Source: Ruminiclostridium sp. (lineage in GTDB: Bacteria; Bacillota; Clostridia; Oscillospirales; Ruminococcaceae). Taken from it: 33,470 nucleotides of DNA. A model generated the notes under the pieces. It saw only the letters and a program-made list of their open reading frames with translations, ran no database searches and was not told the DNA's origin. The stretch is taken from positions 1 through 33,470 of the forward strand of contig JAFVBZ010000030.1 of the NCBI GenBank assembly GCA_017479645.1, read 5' to 3'. Positions 26,266 to 32,803 of the stretch are shown in pieces (within the stretch, counting starts at the first letter, position 1; the number at the start of each line of letters is the position of its first letter). A program made the translations under genes and the position numbers.

Positions 26266-26532
26266 TTATTCAAATATTAGCACATTAATCATCATCAATG
26301 CTCCTAGACGGAAACCTTCCTCAAAATCCTGCAACCCCTCACAAGCTGCTGTAACATGGATCGCTTCAGCATAGCTTTCGAGAAGCTCCTTGCAGTCAGG
26401 GTACTTTGCGAGAATCGCTTCCTCGTACTGTACAACTTCCTCTTTGGCTTTCAGATAGCGCTCTGTGGTCGGTGTCGGGCGTGAGCAAGGGCTGATCTCT
26501 CCGTAGTAGAGTTTTTCAAGTATTGATTCCAT
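26266..26532 (-). CDS. DUF6809 family small protein
   Basis: This 88-residue helical protein opens with ESILEKLYYGEISP, has a central coiled region and ends with EEGFRLGALMMINVLIFE. The LYYG...P start and FRLGA end are typical of DUF6809 proteins, which occur widely on mobile elements of Clostridia; their function is unknown. GGAGG precedes the ATG by 7 nt. The gene is at the right end of the IME and faces left. About 105 nt upstream of it, across the junction, is the host aptamer half with its promoter, so after integration this gene lies downstream of a host promoter. Confidence 0.8.
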   Translation of the reverse strand: MESILEKLYYGEISPCSRPTPTTERYLKAKEEVVQYEEAILAKYPDCKELLESYAEAIHVTAACEGLQDFEEGFRLGALMMINVLIFE

Positions 26533-26608
26533 AATGTTTTCCTCCGTTAGTCAAGGTTGTTTAATGCTGATGATGTTTACATGATCTGCTGTAACCAATC
26601 TTTAACTT

Positions 26609-26624
26609 TGGAAAACTTCTTTAT
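26609..26624 (-). repeat. IME subterminal inverted repeat, right
   Basis: The reverse complement of this stretch, ATAAAGAAGTTTTCCA, matches 17138-17153 at 15 of 16 positions. It lies 12 bp inside the right core. Confidence 0.65.
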
Positions 26625-26636
26625 TAACAATTAGCT

Positions 26637-26643
26637 TTTGCTG
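26637..26643. repeat. IME attachment core, right
   Basis: TTTGCTG is identical to 17124-17130. Right of it begins host sequence CGACACAAATTTC, the 3' strand of the closing helix of the split leader RNA. Confidence 0.8.
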
Positions 26644-26761
26644 CGACACAAATTTCTTTCAACAATGGTTATTAGCATACGAAGAAAGAGCCTGCAAATT
26701 TACCATAGTAGTATGATAAATTTGTATGCTAAAATTCCATTGTTATTAAAATTTATGTCGC
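26643..26761 (-). promoter_or_regulatory. leader RNA, 5' (aptamer-like) half of the split copy
   Basis: Read on the minus strand, GCGACATAAATTT (26761-26749) pairs with AAATTTGTGTCGC (26655-26643) over 13 bp. Inside, AACAATGG/CCATTGTT and TTAGCATAC/GTATGCTAA form two further helices, and an unpaired AGGCTCTTTC lies at about 26693-26684. The helices have different bases from the copy at 2579-2693 but the same positions, while the outer GCGACATAAA, TTTGTGTCGC and GGCTCTTT are identical. That is the pattern of a conserved folded RNA. Its downstream hairpins are separated from it by the IME and lie at 17057-17130. Confidence 0.75.
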
Positions 26762-26767
26762 AAGTAT

Positions 26768-26796
26768 ATTCTACCATATTCTGTCCGAAAAATCAA
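26768..26796 (-). promoter_or_regulatory. promoter of the split leader RNA
   Basis: On the minus strand TTGATT (26796-26791), a 17-bp spacer and TAGAAT (26773-26768) predict +1 at 26761, the first base of the closing helix, exactly as in the intact copy. Confidence 0.7.
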
Positions 26797-26814
26797 GTGA
26801 TTTCACGGAATGAC

Positions 26815-26842
26815 TTGAATATCCCGCCATAAATGCTATAAT
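26815..26842 (+). promoter_or_regulatory. promoter of the amidase-like peptide gene
   Basis: TTGAAT (26815-26820) and TATAAT (26837-26842) are separated by 16 bp. The promoter diverges from that of the leader RNA half at 26768-26796. Confidence 0.65.
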
Positions 26843-26911
26843 ACCATAGCAAGTCATATTTCCACAGCTTGTATCATATCTTGTACAAAAAGGTATGAAA
26901 GGACAAGGGAT

Positions 26912-27097
26912 ATGGCAAACATACAGATACTCAAAAACAAGATACCGTTTATTATCACGCTTTTCTGCTGCGTGACAGTGGCTGCGCTTGCCGCAAGCGT
27001 AAGAGCCGGCGATGAAGCGAGAGCTGCTGCCGCCGCTGCGGAGAAGGTGACAAAGCAGGTCATTGTGCTCGACGCCGGACACCCCGCGTATCACTAA
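26912..27097 (+). CDS. short membrane-anchored peptide, possible truncated amidase
   Basis: This 61-residue ORF has AAGGACAAGGG before its ATG, its own promoter and a terminator, so it is likely expressed. It begins with a basic segment and one transmembrane or signal helix (about 11-30), then an Ala/Glu-rich stretch, and ends VIVLDAGHPAYH. The string VLDAGH is the start of the catalytic domain of Amidase_3 N-acetylmuramoyl-L-alanine amidases, where the His binds zinc, but the protein stops five residues after it starts. It is either a truncated cell-wall amidase gene or a genuine short peptide with a chance match. Confidence 0.5.
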   Translation: MANIQILKNKIPFIITLFCCVTVAALAASVRAGDEARAAAAAAEKVTKQVIVLDAGHPAYH

Positions 27098-27121
27098 ACA
27101 ACGACTCTCCCCAAAACGTAC

Positions 27122-27158
27122 AGCTCCTTTCAGAATGCACTGAGAGGAGCTTTATTTA
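27122..27158 (+). terminator. terminator after the short peptide gene
   Basis: AGCTCCT (27122-27128) pairs with AGGAGCT (27145-27151), with an inner TCAG/CTGA, followed by TTATTTA. Confidence 0.7.
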
Positions 27159-27239
27159 TGGATATCAGAAATTTTATGGTCATATTGCATATACATTTAC
27201 ACGATTTTTGTGCAGTCCTACAAAACTGCGCCGACCCCC

Positions 27240-27270
27240 TTGACTATGACGTAACGTAATAGTGTATAGT
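27240..27270 (+). promoter_or_regulatory. MerR-type promoter with 19-bp spacer and operator
   Basis: TTGACT (27240-27245) and TATAGT (27265-27270) are 19 bp apart, the over-long spacing that MerR proteins correct by twisting DNA. The spacer carries the near-perfect dyad CTATGACGTAACGTAATAG (27244-27262). The regulator just downstream is therefore probably autoregulated. Confidence 0.85.
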
Positions 27271-27302
27271 AAGTACAGCGAAGAAAAACGGAGGTCAACG
27301 CT

Positions 27303-28055
27303 ATGAGCAATGGAATGACTGTAAACGAGGTAAGCAAGATCACCGGACTCAGTGTGCGCACACTGCAGTATTATGACAAGATAGGCTTGCTTTCCCCGAG
27401 CGGACATACCGAAGCAGGCTACAGGCTGTATGACGATACGGCACTGGAGCGGCTGCAGCAGATAATGCTGTTCCGTGAGCTGGAGTTCCCGCTGAAGGAT
27501 ATAAAGGTAATCATCAGCAGTCCCGGTTTTGACCGTCAGAAGGCACTTGAACAGCAGATAGAACTGCTGAGGCTCCGGCGTGAGCATCTGGACGATCTCA
27601 TAAACTTCGCACTGAAAATAAAATCGACAGGAGTGAATTATGCTATGAGCAAGAACAAAAATGATTTTTCGGCATTCGATACCGCCAAGCTTGACGAATA
27701 CACAAAACGTGCAAAGGAGCAGTGGGGAAGTACTGCCGAATACAGGGAATTCGAGGAAAAGAACAAGACCCGCAGCGGTAAGGACAATGAGCTGCTTGCA
27801 CAGAAAACAATGGAGCTTTTTGCGGAGTTCGGTGCAATGCGTGACCGCGACCCGGCTGACAGTGAGGTACAGACACAGGTCAAGCACCTGCAGGACTTCT
27901 TCACCGCGAATTTCTACAACTGCACCAACGAGATACTCCTCGGGCTCGGTAAGATGTACGCCGGCGGGGGAGAGTTCACAGAGAACATCGACAGAGCCGG
28001 CGGTGCCGGTACGGCAGAGTTCGTGAACCGCGCTATCGAAGTTTACTGCAGATAA
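27303..28055 (+). CDS. MerR-family regulator with TipAS-like sensor domain
   Basis: This 250-residue protein has the MerR winged helix-turn-helix (TVNEVSKITGLSVRTLQYYDKIGLLSPS, then GYRLYDDTALERLQQI), a dimerisation helix up to about residue 105, and a C-terminal domain of the TipAS/Mta type (DEYTKRAKEQWGSTAEYREFEEK...). TipAS domains bind hydrophobic or thiopeptide drugs and activate transcription. GGAGG lies 8 nt before the ATG at 27303. The promoter has the MerR 19-bp spacing with an overlapping dyad, consistent with autoactivation. No efflux gene is co-transcribed, so the regulon is unknown. Confidence 0.92.
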   Translation: MSNGMTVNEVSKITGLSVRTLQYYDKIGLLSPSGHTEAGYRLYDDTALERLQQIMLFRELEFPLKDIKVIISSPGFDRQKALEQQIELLRLRREHLDDLINFALKIKSTGVNYAMSKNKNDFSAFDTAKLDEYTKRAKEQWGSTAEYREFEEKNKTRSGKDNELLAQKTMELFAEFGAMRDRDPADSEVQTQVKHLQDFFTANFYNCTNEILLGLGKMYAGGGEFTENIDRAGGAGTAEFVNRAIEVYCR

Positions 28056-28060
28056 TGAGA

Positions 28061-28092
28061 CGCCCTGTCCGGATTTCCGGGCAGGGCGCTGT
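28061..28092. terminator. bidirectional terminator between merR and glmS fragment
   Basis: CGCCCTG-T-CCGG pairs with CCGG-G-CAGGGCG (28061-28088), followed by CTGTCTTTA on the plus strand. It also lies directly after the glmS stop on the minus strand. Confidence 0.8.
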
Positions 28093-28094
28093 CT

Positions 28095-28661
28095 TTATTC
28101 AACAGTGACACTCTTTGCCAAATTCCTCGGCTTGTCAACATCAAGTCCTCTTGCGACGGAGATGTAATATCCGAGCAGCTGGAGAGGAACGACAGCAAGG
28201 CTTGCGGAGAAGTGAGGGTCTATCGTGGGAACGTAGGTAACGAAGTTGCACTGGTCTTCGACTTCGTATTTGCCGTAGGACGCAAGACCCATAAGGTACG
28301 CTCCGCGGGATTTGCATTCAACCATGTTGCTGACTGTCTTTTCGTACAGCTCATTCTGGGTGAGGATTCCGATGACAAGTGTGCCGTCCTCGATAAGGCT
28401 GATAGTGCCGTGCTTCAATTCTCCGGCAGCGTAGGCTTCCGAGTGAATGTAGCTGATCTCTTTCATTTTCAGACTGCCTTCAAGGCAGATCGTGTAGTCG
28501 ATACCGCGCCCGATGAAGAAGGCATTCTGAATGTGGGCAAATTTCGACGCGAACCACTGGAGACGCTCCTTGTCCTCCAGCACTTTGTTGATCTTTGAGG
28601 GAATTGTCTGCAATTCGGCTATGTATCTGTCGTAGTCAGCCTGTGAAACTGTTCCTCTCAT
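28095..28661 (-). pseudogene. glmS: glmS 3' fragment (last SIS domain)
   Basis: The 188 codons correspond to the C-terminal third of glutamine-fructose-6-phosphate aminotransferase: RGTVSQADYDRYIAEL, then the second SIS domain with GRGIDYTICLEGSLKMKEISYIHSEAYAAGELKHG, and the conserved ending LDVDKPRNLAKSVTVE. Complete GlmS is about 600 residues, with an N-terminal glutaminase and two SIS domains. Similarity stops sharply near 28661, where plus-strand sequence of an unrelated fragment begins. The ATG at 28661 has no good ribosome binding site. Without the glutaminase and first SIS domain the fragment cannot make glucosamine-6-phosphate from glutamine. A rearrangement or an assembly join are both possible. 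Confidence 0.8.
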
Positions 28662-28663
28662 TC

Positions 28664-29131
28664 GTTTTCACGATACTTGATGACTCGGACGGAATATACT
28701 TTGTCAGAGGAAACAATCCGCTTACCATTTACAATTTTCATACTCATGGATTCTACCTGTATGCAAGCACAAGAGATATTCTCGACAAAACTCTGCGGCG
28801 GATAGGGCTGTCAAAAGCGCCAAAGACAGAGATAAAAACTATGCTCGGAAATATTCTGCGAATAGACGCAAACGGAAATATTGAGCGCTCGGAATTTTAT
28901 TCGTACAGCGACTTTGCAAGATTCTACACATTCCCGCGACGCACTCTTCACGAAGATTTTCAGATAGAGCAATTGAGAGAGTTCGCAAGTTGCTTCGGTG
29001 TTGACCCGCAGTATGTAGATCTGCTCTATGAGAATGGATTTTCAGCTGACGAGATCGAAGAACTTCTCTACGAGCCGGAAGAGCTTATGAACTATGCAGA
29101 TGTACTCGAATATGAGGGATTGTATTTTTAA
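28664..29131 (+). pseudogene. C-terminal fragment of a class II glutamine amidotransferase-like mobile-element protein
   Basis: The open frame from 28664 encodes about 155 residues starting FTILDDSDGIYFVRGNNPL, then YNFHTHGFYLYASTRDILD, which resembles the back half of the class II glutamine amidotransferase-like proteins common on Clostridia mobile elements. An acidic C-terminus follows (FGVDPQYVDLLYENGFSADEIEELL). The N-terminal half with the catalytic Cys is missing: the frame enters from inside the opposite-strand glmS fragment and has no start signal at the junction. The family call is moderate. Confidence 0.55.
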
Positions 29132-29143
29132 CGTTCGGAAATA

Positions 29144-29247
29144 AATGCGGACATAGTCAGAAAAGTACACTTTGTCGGACATTGAAAAAACGAGGATTTG
29201 AACGTCCGAAAAATACCCATTTGCACTTTTCGGCTATGTTCGTAAAT
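29144..29247. repeat. 104-bp imperfect inverted repeat
   Basis: The arm 29144-29169 (GCGGACATAGTCAGAAAAGT inside it) is an imperfect reverse complement of 29222-29247 (CACTTTTCGGCTATGTTCG). An inner pair, GTCGGAC/GTCCGA, lies at 29174-29180 and 29204-29209. Nested arms like these are seen at ends of some insertion sequences and at recombination sites. No transposase is present. Confidence 0.65.
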
Positions 29248-29260
29248 ACTGGTACTTTAA

Positions 29261-29395
29261 CGGATAAGCGCATCGAGAGTTTACAGACTGCTGAACACGG
29301 GAGAACTCAACGGGTTCCATTGCAACAGGGCGTGGAGAATACGCAAATCCGACTTGATAAGATATGTAGAAAGCAACTGCGAACATAACAAATAA
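29261..29395 (+). pseudogene. 5'-truncated excisionase-like HTH gene
   Basis: In the frame starting after the TAA at 29258, 44 codons read RISASRVYRLLNTGELNGF, then HCNRAWRIRKSDLIRYVES, the second half of a helix-turn-helix domain of the excisionase/HTH_17 type. The first helix and start codon are missing. The intact gene at 29423 encodes a similar domain, so this may be a decayed paralogue. Confidence 0.65.
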
Positions 29396-29422
29396 ATAAA
29401 AAAAGATCAGGGAGGTAAGATA

Positions 29423-29614
29423 ATGTTCAATGAATACAAGGATATGGTCAGCATCGAAGAAATATGCGAGATGCTGCATATCGGCAGAAACAAAACCTAT
29501 GAGCTTCTGCGCTCCGGTACTCTGGGTGGATTCAAGGAGGGTCGTATCTGGAAGATCCCGAAGTTTGCAGTCGAAGATTATATCCGGGAGCGCAGTCCGG
29601 GAAGAAAGGTATAG
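29423..29614 (+). CDS. excisionase-family helix-turn-helix protein
   Basis: This 63-residue protein consists of one HTH_17 domain: MVSIEEICEMLHIGRNKTYELLRSGTLGGFKEGRIWKIPKFAVEDYI. Such proteins bind DNA as excisionases or small regulators on mobile elements. GGGAGG lies 7 nt before the ATG. It follows a truncated relative (29261-29395) and precedes, at a distance, the second serine recombinase. It may be a remnant accessory gene of a decayed element. Confidence 0.85.
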   Translation: MFNEYKDMVSIEEICEMLHIGRNKTYELLRSGTLGGFKEGRIWKIPKFAVEDYIRERSPGRKV

Positions 29615-29631
29615 GCTGAGTGATGCCGATT

Positions 29632-29660
29632 CACAATGCACAATGCACAATGCACAATTG
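29632..29660. repeat. 7-bp tandem repeat CACAATG
   Basis: Three perfect CACAATG units (29632-29652) are followed by CACAATTG. An inverted repeat GAGCGCGCTCTGCGCGC follows near 29662. The rest of 29615-29776 shows no gene. Confidence 0.85.
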
Positions 29661-29777
29661 TGGAGCGCGCTCTGCGCGCATATCCGAATCGTGACGGAAT
29701 CACTTGATTTTGTCTGCTGATAGAGACTAATTTAGTATTAGGTATGCGGGATAAGACTATATCAAATGGTACAGCAA

Positions 29778-29809
29778 AAAAGAGATAGCCGCTTGGCTAT
29801 CTCTTTTGT
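29778..29809. terminator. bidirectional terminator between xis-like gene and hdeD
   Basis: AAAGAGATAGCC pairs with GGCTATCTCTTT around GCTT (29779-29806), with T tracts on both strands (TTTTG on plus, TTTTTT on minus). Confidence 0.85.
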
Positions 29810-29873
29810 TTGGTTCTCCGTAATTCAGATATGAATCGGGCATACATACTCCGCTTTCATTCCATGCCGGAGA

Positions 29874-30422
29874 TCATGCTGCAAGCGCAGTTGCGATAAG
29901 GTTTATGCCGGCAATAAGAATGGTTATGCCTATCATAGTTCCGACAGCGACCATTGTTATAGCAGGATTCATAAGGCTTAACACGCCGAGAAGCACCAGC
30001 AGTATTCCGCTTAACATAACTATCCACCAGTTTTTTGCAACAACTTCGGTGTCGAATTCCTTGTGTATCTGATGCAGTTTTGAGGATTTGATAAGGCGGA
30101 AAATGCCGAGGGTAAGTATCCACAGAGCAGCCATATACGCGATGAACAGGTCAATGGAAAGCTGCAGAATATCACTTGTAAGAAGTACGATGCCGAATAC
30201 AAGTGAAACTATCGCGCCGGCAAGTGTCCAGCCGTCAGCCTGTCCCGCCCTGCGCCTTGCACTCCATGTCACAATATTGGCGATCGCATCTGCCACCATA
30301 GCCAGACCAACTATCCAGCCTATCGTCAGAAAAGTCAATCCGGGAGAAGCAAGACAGACGATACCTCCTCCTATCATAATTATGCCGAAAATCAATGCAA
30401 CTATCTTGTACAGATTTTTCAT
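29874..30422 (-). CDS. HdeD/DUF308 family membrane protein
   Basis: This 182-residue protein is almost entirely transmembrane, with six helices arranged as three hairpins carrying the family pattern (GIIMIGGGIVCLASPGLTFLTIGWIVGLAMVADAI and, repeated, SGILLVLLGVLSLMNPAITMVAVG; each shown here in part). HdeD in enteric bacteria supports acid resistance at high cell density; in Firmicutes the role is not established. AAGGAG precedes the ATG at 30422. It has its own consensus promoter and a leader of about 70 nt with a GGGGC/GCCCC hairpin. Confidence 0.88.
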   Translation of the reverse strand: MKNLYKIVALIFGIIMIGGGIVCLASPGLTFLTIGWIVGLAMVADAIANIVTWSARRRAGQADGWTLAGAIVSLVFGIVLLTSDILQLSIDLFIAYMAALWILTLGIFRLIKSSKLHQIHKEFDTEVVAKNWWIVMLSGILLVLLGVLSLMNPAITMVAVGTMIGITILIAGINLIATALAA

Positions 30423-30494
30423 GATACAGCTCCTTTATAATTTAATTTCGCCGGGGCTTTCGTATGCGTATCGGATGCCCCTTCAACTGTTCTG

Positions 30495-30523
30495 ATAATA
30501 CCACAGATCGGTATAGTTGTCAA
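30495..30523 (-). promoter_or_regulatory. sigma-A promoter of hdeD
   Basis: On the minus strand TTGACA (30523-30518), a 17-bp spacer and TATTAT (30500-30495) predict a start near 30488. Confidence 0.8.
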
Positions 30524-30637
30524 TGTTTATTAACGCCTGATGAGTTTTTAAAATAAATTTATGAGGCTCTTCTCCGGTAAGAGTGGGTAGCCAACCCAAA
30601 AAAATCAAATAAAAATAGCCACGGCGTTTCCAAAAGT

Positions 30638-30818
30638 GCTATACTTGAAATTGGGACAAATCAAGGATAGGAGAGGAACCCCGTGACCATAACAAGTATA
30701 GCAAAAAAACTGATCGGTGTCAATAGGTGTAAAATACCTATAATCATAAAGATCACGGAACCGATCTTGTGGCAGCAATATCGACACATTCATTATATCG
30801 CGGCTTGTGTGAAGTGTC
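30638..30818. other. hairpin-rich noncoding segment upstream of recombinase 2
   Basis: Several dyads lie in series: GCTATACTTG/CAAGTATAGC (30638-30647 and 30693-30702, followed by A7), GATCGGT/ACCGATC (30712-30718 and 30760-30766) enclosing ATAGGT/ACCTAT (30723-30728 and 30736-30741), and GACAC/GTGTC (30783-30787 and 30814-30818). No ORF with a ribosome binding site is present. It could be a recombination site or a structured RNA. Confidence 0.55.
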
Positions 30819-30894
30819 AATTCCTGCAAAAATTAGTTATTACAAATAAATAATATATAGGTGTAAGCACAGCTTGCAGAAAGGAGAATATGCC

Positions 30895-30939
30895 ATGGGC
30901 ATAAACAGGATAAGTCGGATCGTGCCGCAGACAGGCTGA
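30895..30939 (+). CDS. 14-residue leader peptide candidate
   Basis: An ATG at 30895 follows an extended Shine-Dalgarno (AGAAAGGAG) by 8 nt and encodes MGINRISRIVPQTG before a TGA. The hairpin CGTGCCG/CGGCACG (30921-30927 and 30955-30961) starts inside the ORF. A translated short ORF overlapping a hairpin ahead of other genes is the layout of a leader peptide. Regulation of the downstream recombinase is only inferred. Confidence 0.45.
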   Translation: MGINRISRIVPQTG

Positions 30940-30999
30940 AATCCCGTCATAAGCCGGCACGAAACAACATATTATTTATAAGATTCAGGAGGTACCGAT

Positions 31000-31119
31000 A
31001 TGAAAAACAAGATAAAGTACAAGACCGTAAATGTCTACAAGGCGGCGGACAAGAAAGAGCGTCGGAAGCTTGTTACCAGAGCAGTACAGCGCTGCATCGA
31101 CCGGAAGTCCGCAGCGTAA
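31000..31119 (+). CDS. small basic protein upstream of serine recombinase 2
   Basis: The ATG at 31000 follows AGGAGG by 7 nt. The 39-residue product begins MKNKIKYKTVNVYKAADKKE and is rich in Lys and Arg, with a helical second half (RRKLVTRAVQRCIDRKSAA). It ends 33 bp before the recombinase ATG and is surely co-transcribed with it. I do not recognise a family; a nucleic-acid-binding accessory factor is conceivable given its charge. Confidence 0.65.
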   Translation: MKNKIKYKTVNVYKAADKKERRKLVTRAVQRCIDRKSAA

Positions 31120-31152
31120 TGAGCAGCTACTTTGAAAGGAAGGAGGGAGAAA

Positions 31153-32730
31153 ATGATAAATGCCGCGATTTATGTGAGACTTTCCGACGAGGACAGGAAC
31201 AAGAGACTGCGCACAGACGAGAGTGAGAGTATTCAGAATCAGCGCTCTTTACTGCGTGAGTACTGCAGGGAAAGGGGTTGGAGCATTTACGACGAATACT
31301 GCGATGAGAACTACAGCGGTACGGACTTTGACAGACCGGACTTTCAGCGCATGCTACGAGACTGCGAAAGAGGATATGTCAATGTCGTTCTGTGCAAGTC
31401 TCAATCCCGCTTCTCACGCGATCTCGGAGTGATCGAGGAGTACATACACAACAAGTTTATCGAGTGGGGCGTGCGGTTTGTAAGCATCGTCGATCATGCA
31501 GATACAGATGACGCTTACAACAAACGCGCCCGTCAGATAAACGGACTCAACAACGAATGGTACTGTGAGGACACTTCGCTGAATGTAAGGCGGATTCTCC
31601 GTCACAAGCGCGAGAACGGACAGTTCACAGGTTCATTTGCTCCCTACGGTTACCGGATAGATCCTGCCGACAAGCATCATCTGATAATCGATCCGGAGAC
31701 GGCTCCTGTGGTAAAGGACATCTATCTGCGATATCTGTCGGGACAAGGGTATAAAAGAATAGTCGGCGAGCTTAACAGCGCCGGCATACCTAATCCCACA
31801 GAGTACAAGCACAGGAACGACAGCAGCTATGTGAACAGGAATGCAGACAGCAGTCCCGACAGCGGGCTCTGGACGCTGACGACAGTTGCTTCGATACTGC
31901 ATAATGAAGTTTATATGGGAACTCTCGCGCAGGGGAGGACTCACTTTGTAAGCTATAAGAATCATCACAGGCTGAAGGTGCCGAAAGACGAGTGGATAAG
32001 AACTCCGAATGCGCACGAGGCTATTGTTGACGCAGAGATTTGGGAAGCCGTCAGTGACATGCTTGAAAGCAAGAATCACCGCGGAAGCTGTGTGACAGGC
32101 GAGATCCCCGCGCTGTCCGGCAAGGTGAAATGCGCCTTGTGCGGCAGACCTATGAAACGCAATACATATTATAATAAGAAGCACACCAGCAGGTACTACA
32201 ATCTTCGGTGTGCGGCATATCAGAAGGGGACAGACAACTGCCCCAACAGCTCCGCTATGAGCGGTATGGAGCTTGAAGAACAAGTCGTTGCAGCTATAAA
32301 TGAGCATATCAGCGAGTACTGCGAATCCGATAAGCTGAAAATGAACGATAAGCTTACAGATCAGATAAATGCCGCAAAACAGGCAATTAAAAACAAAGAT
32401 AACATTATTGAAAAGAAACAGACATTTTTATCCCGTGCCTATGAGGACAAGCTCGAAGGCAGGATAACGCAGGAGGAATACGAACTCCATGCAGCAAAGT
32501 TCAGAGAAGATATAGACAAGAATAACGCAGAGAAAGAAAAGCTTCGGTCACATCTTGACCGGCTTAGTGACGAGCTCGGAAGAGCCGGAAATGTACAGGA
32601 AAAGATCTCCCGTTTCTGTAAGATCGAAAAGCTCGATTATACTATAGCAGATGAGTTCATCAGCAATATTTACATCGGCATGAAGGAGCCGGACGGAACT
32701 CGTGAGATACAGATAGAGTGGAATTTTTAA
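31153..32730 (+). CDS. large serine recombinase 2
   Basis: The ATG at 31153 follows GGAGGG and gives 525 residues. The N-terminal resolvase domain has AAIYVRLSDEDRN with catalytic Ser11, ENYSGTDFDRPDFQRML and KSQSRFSRD. The recombinase domain includes HKRENGQFTGSFAPYGYRID. A zinc ribbon follows (VKCALCGRPMKR...YNLRCAAYQKGTDNC), then a coiled coil at about 410-480. It differs from the IME enzyme (17244-18881) and lacks its DUF4368 end. It may belong to a second, decayed element that includes the HTH genes and the fragment at 28664-29131. Its attachment sites are not evident. Confidence 0.92.
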   Translation: MINAAIYVRLSDEDRNKRLRTDESESIQNQRSLLREYCRERGWSIYDEYCDENYSGTDFDRPDFQRMLRDCERGYVNVVLCKSQSRFSRDLGVIEEYIHNKFIEWGVRFVSIVDHADTDDAYNKRARQINGLNNEWYCEDTSLNVRRILRHKRENGQFTGSFAPYGYRIDPADKHHLIIDPETAPVVKDIYLRYLSGQGYKRIVGELNSAGIPNPTEYKHRNDSSYVNRNADSSPDSGLWTLTTVASILHNEVYMGTLAQGRTHFVSYKNHHRLKVPKDEWIRTPNAHEAIVDAEIWEAVSDMLESKNHRGSCVTGEIPALSGKVKCALCGRPMKRNTYYNKKHTSRYYNLRCAAYQKGTDNCPNSSAMSGMELEEQVVAAINEHISEYCESDKLKMNDKLTDQINAAKQAIKNKDNIIEKKQTFLSRAYEDKLEGRITQEEYELHAAKFREDIDKNNAEKEKLRSHLDRLSDELGRAGNVQEKISRFCKIEKLDYTIADEFISNIYIGMKEPDGTREIQIEWNF

Positions 32731-32742
32731 CAGAATATAGAA

Positions 32743-32780
32743 AAGGAACCGGTTTCACAGCGAAGCCGGTTCCTTGTTTT
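32743..32780. terminator. terminator after recombinase 2
   Basis: AAGGAACCGG (32743-32752) pairs with CCGGTTCCTT (32766-32775), followed by GTTTTTG. On the minus strand TTTTC follows, so the converging decarboxylase gene may use it too. Confidence 0.85.
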
Positions 32781-32803
32781 TGTTATGCAGAAGAATAAGT
32801 TCT

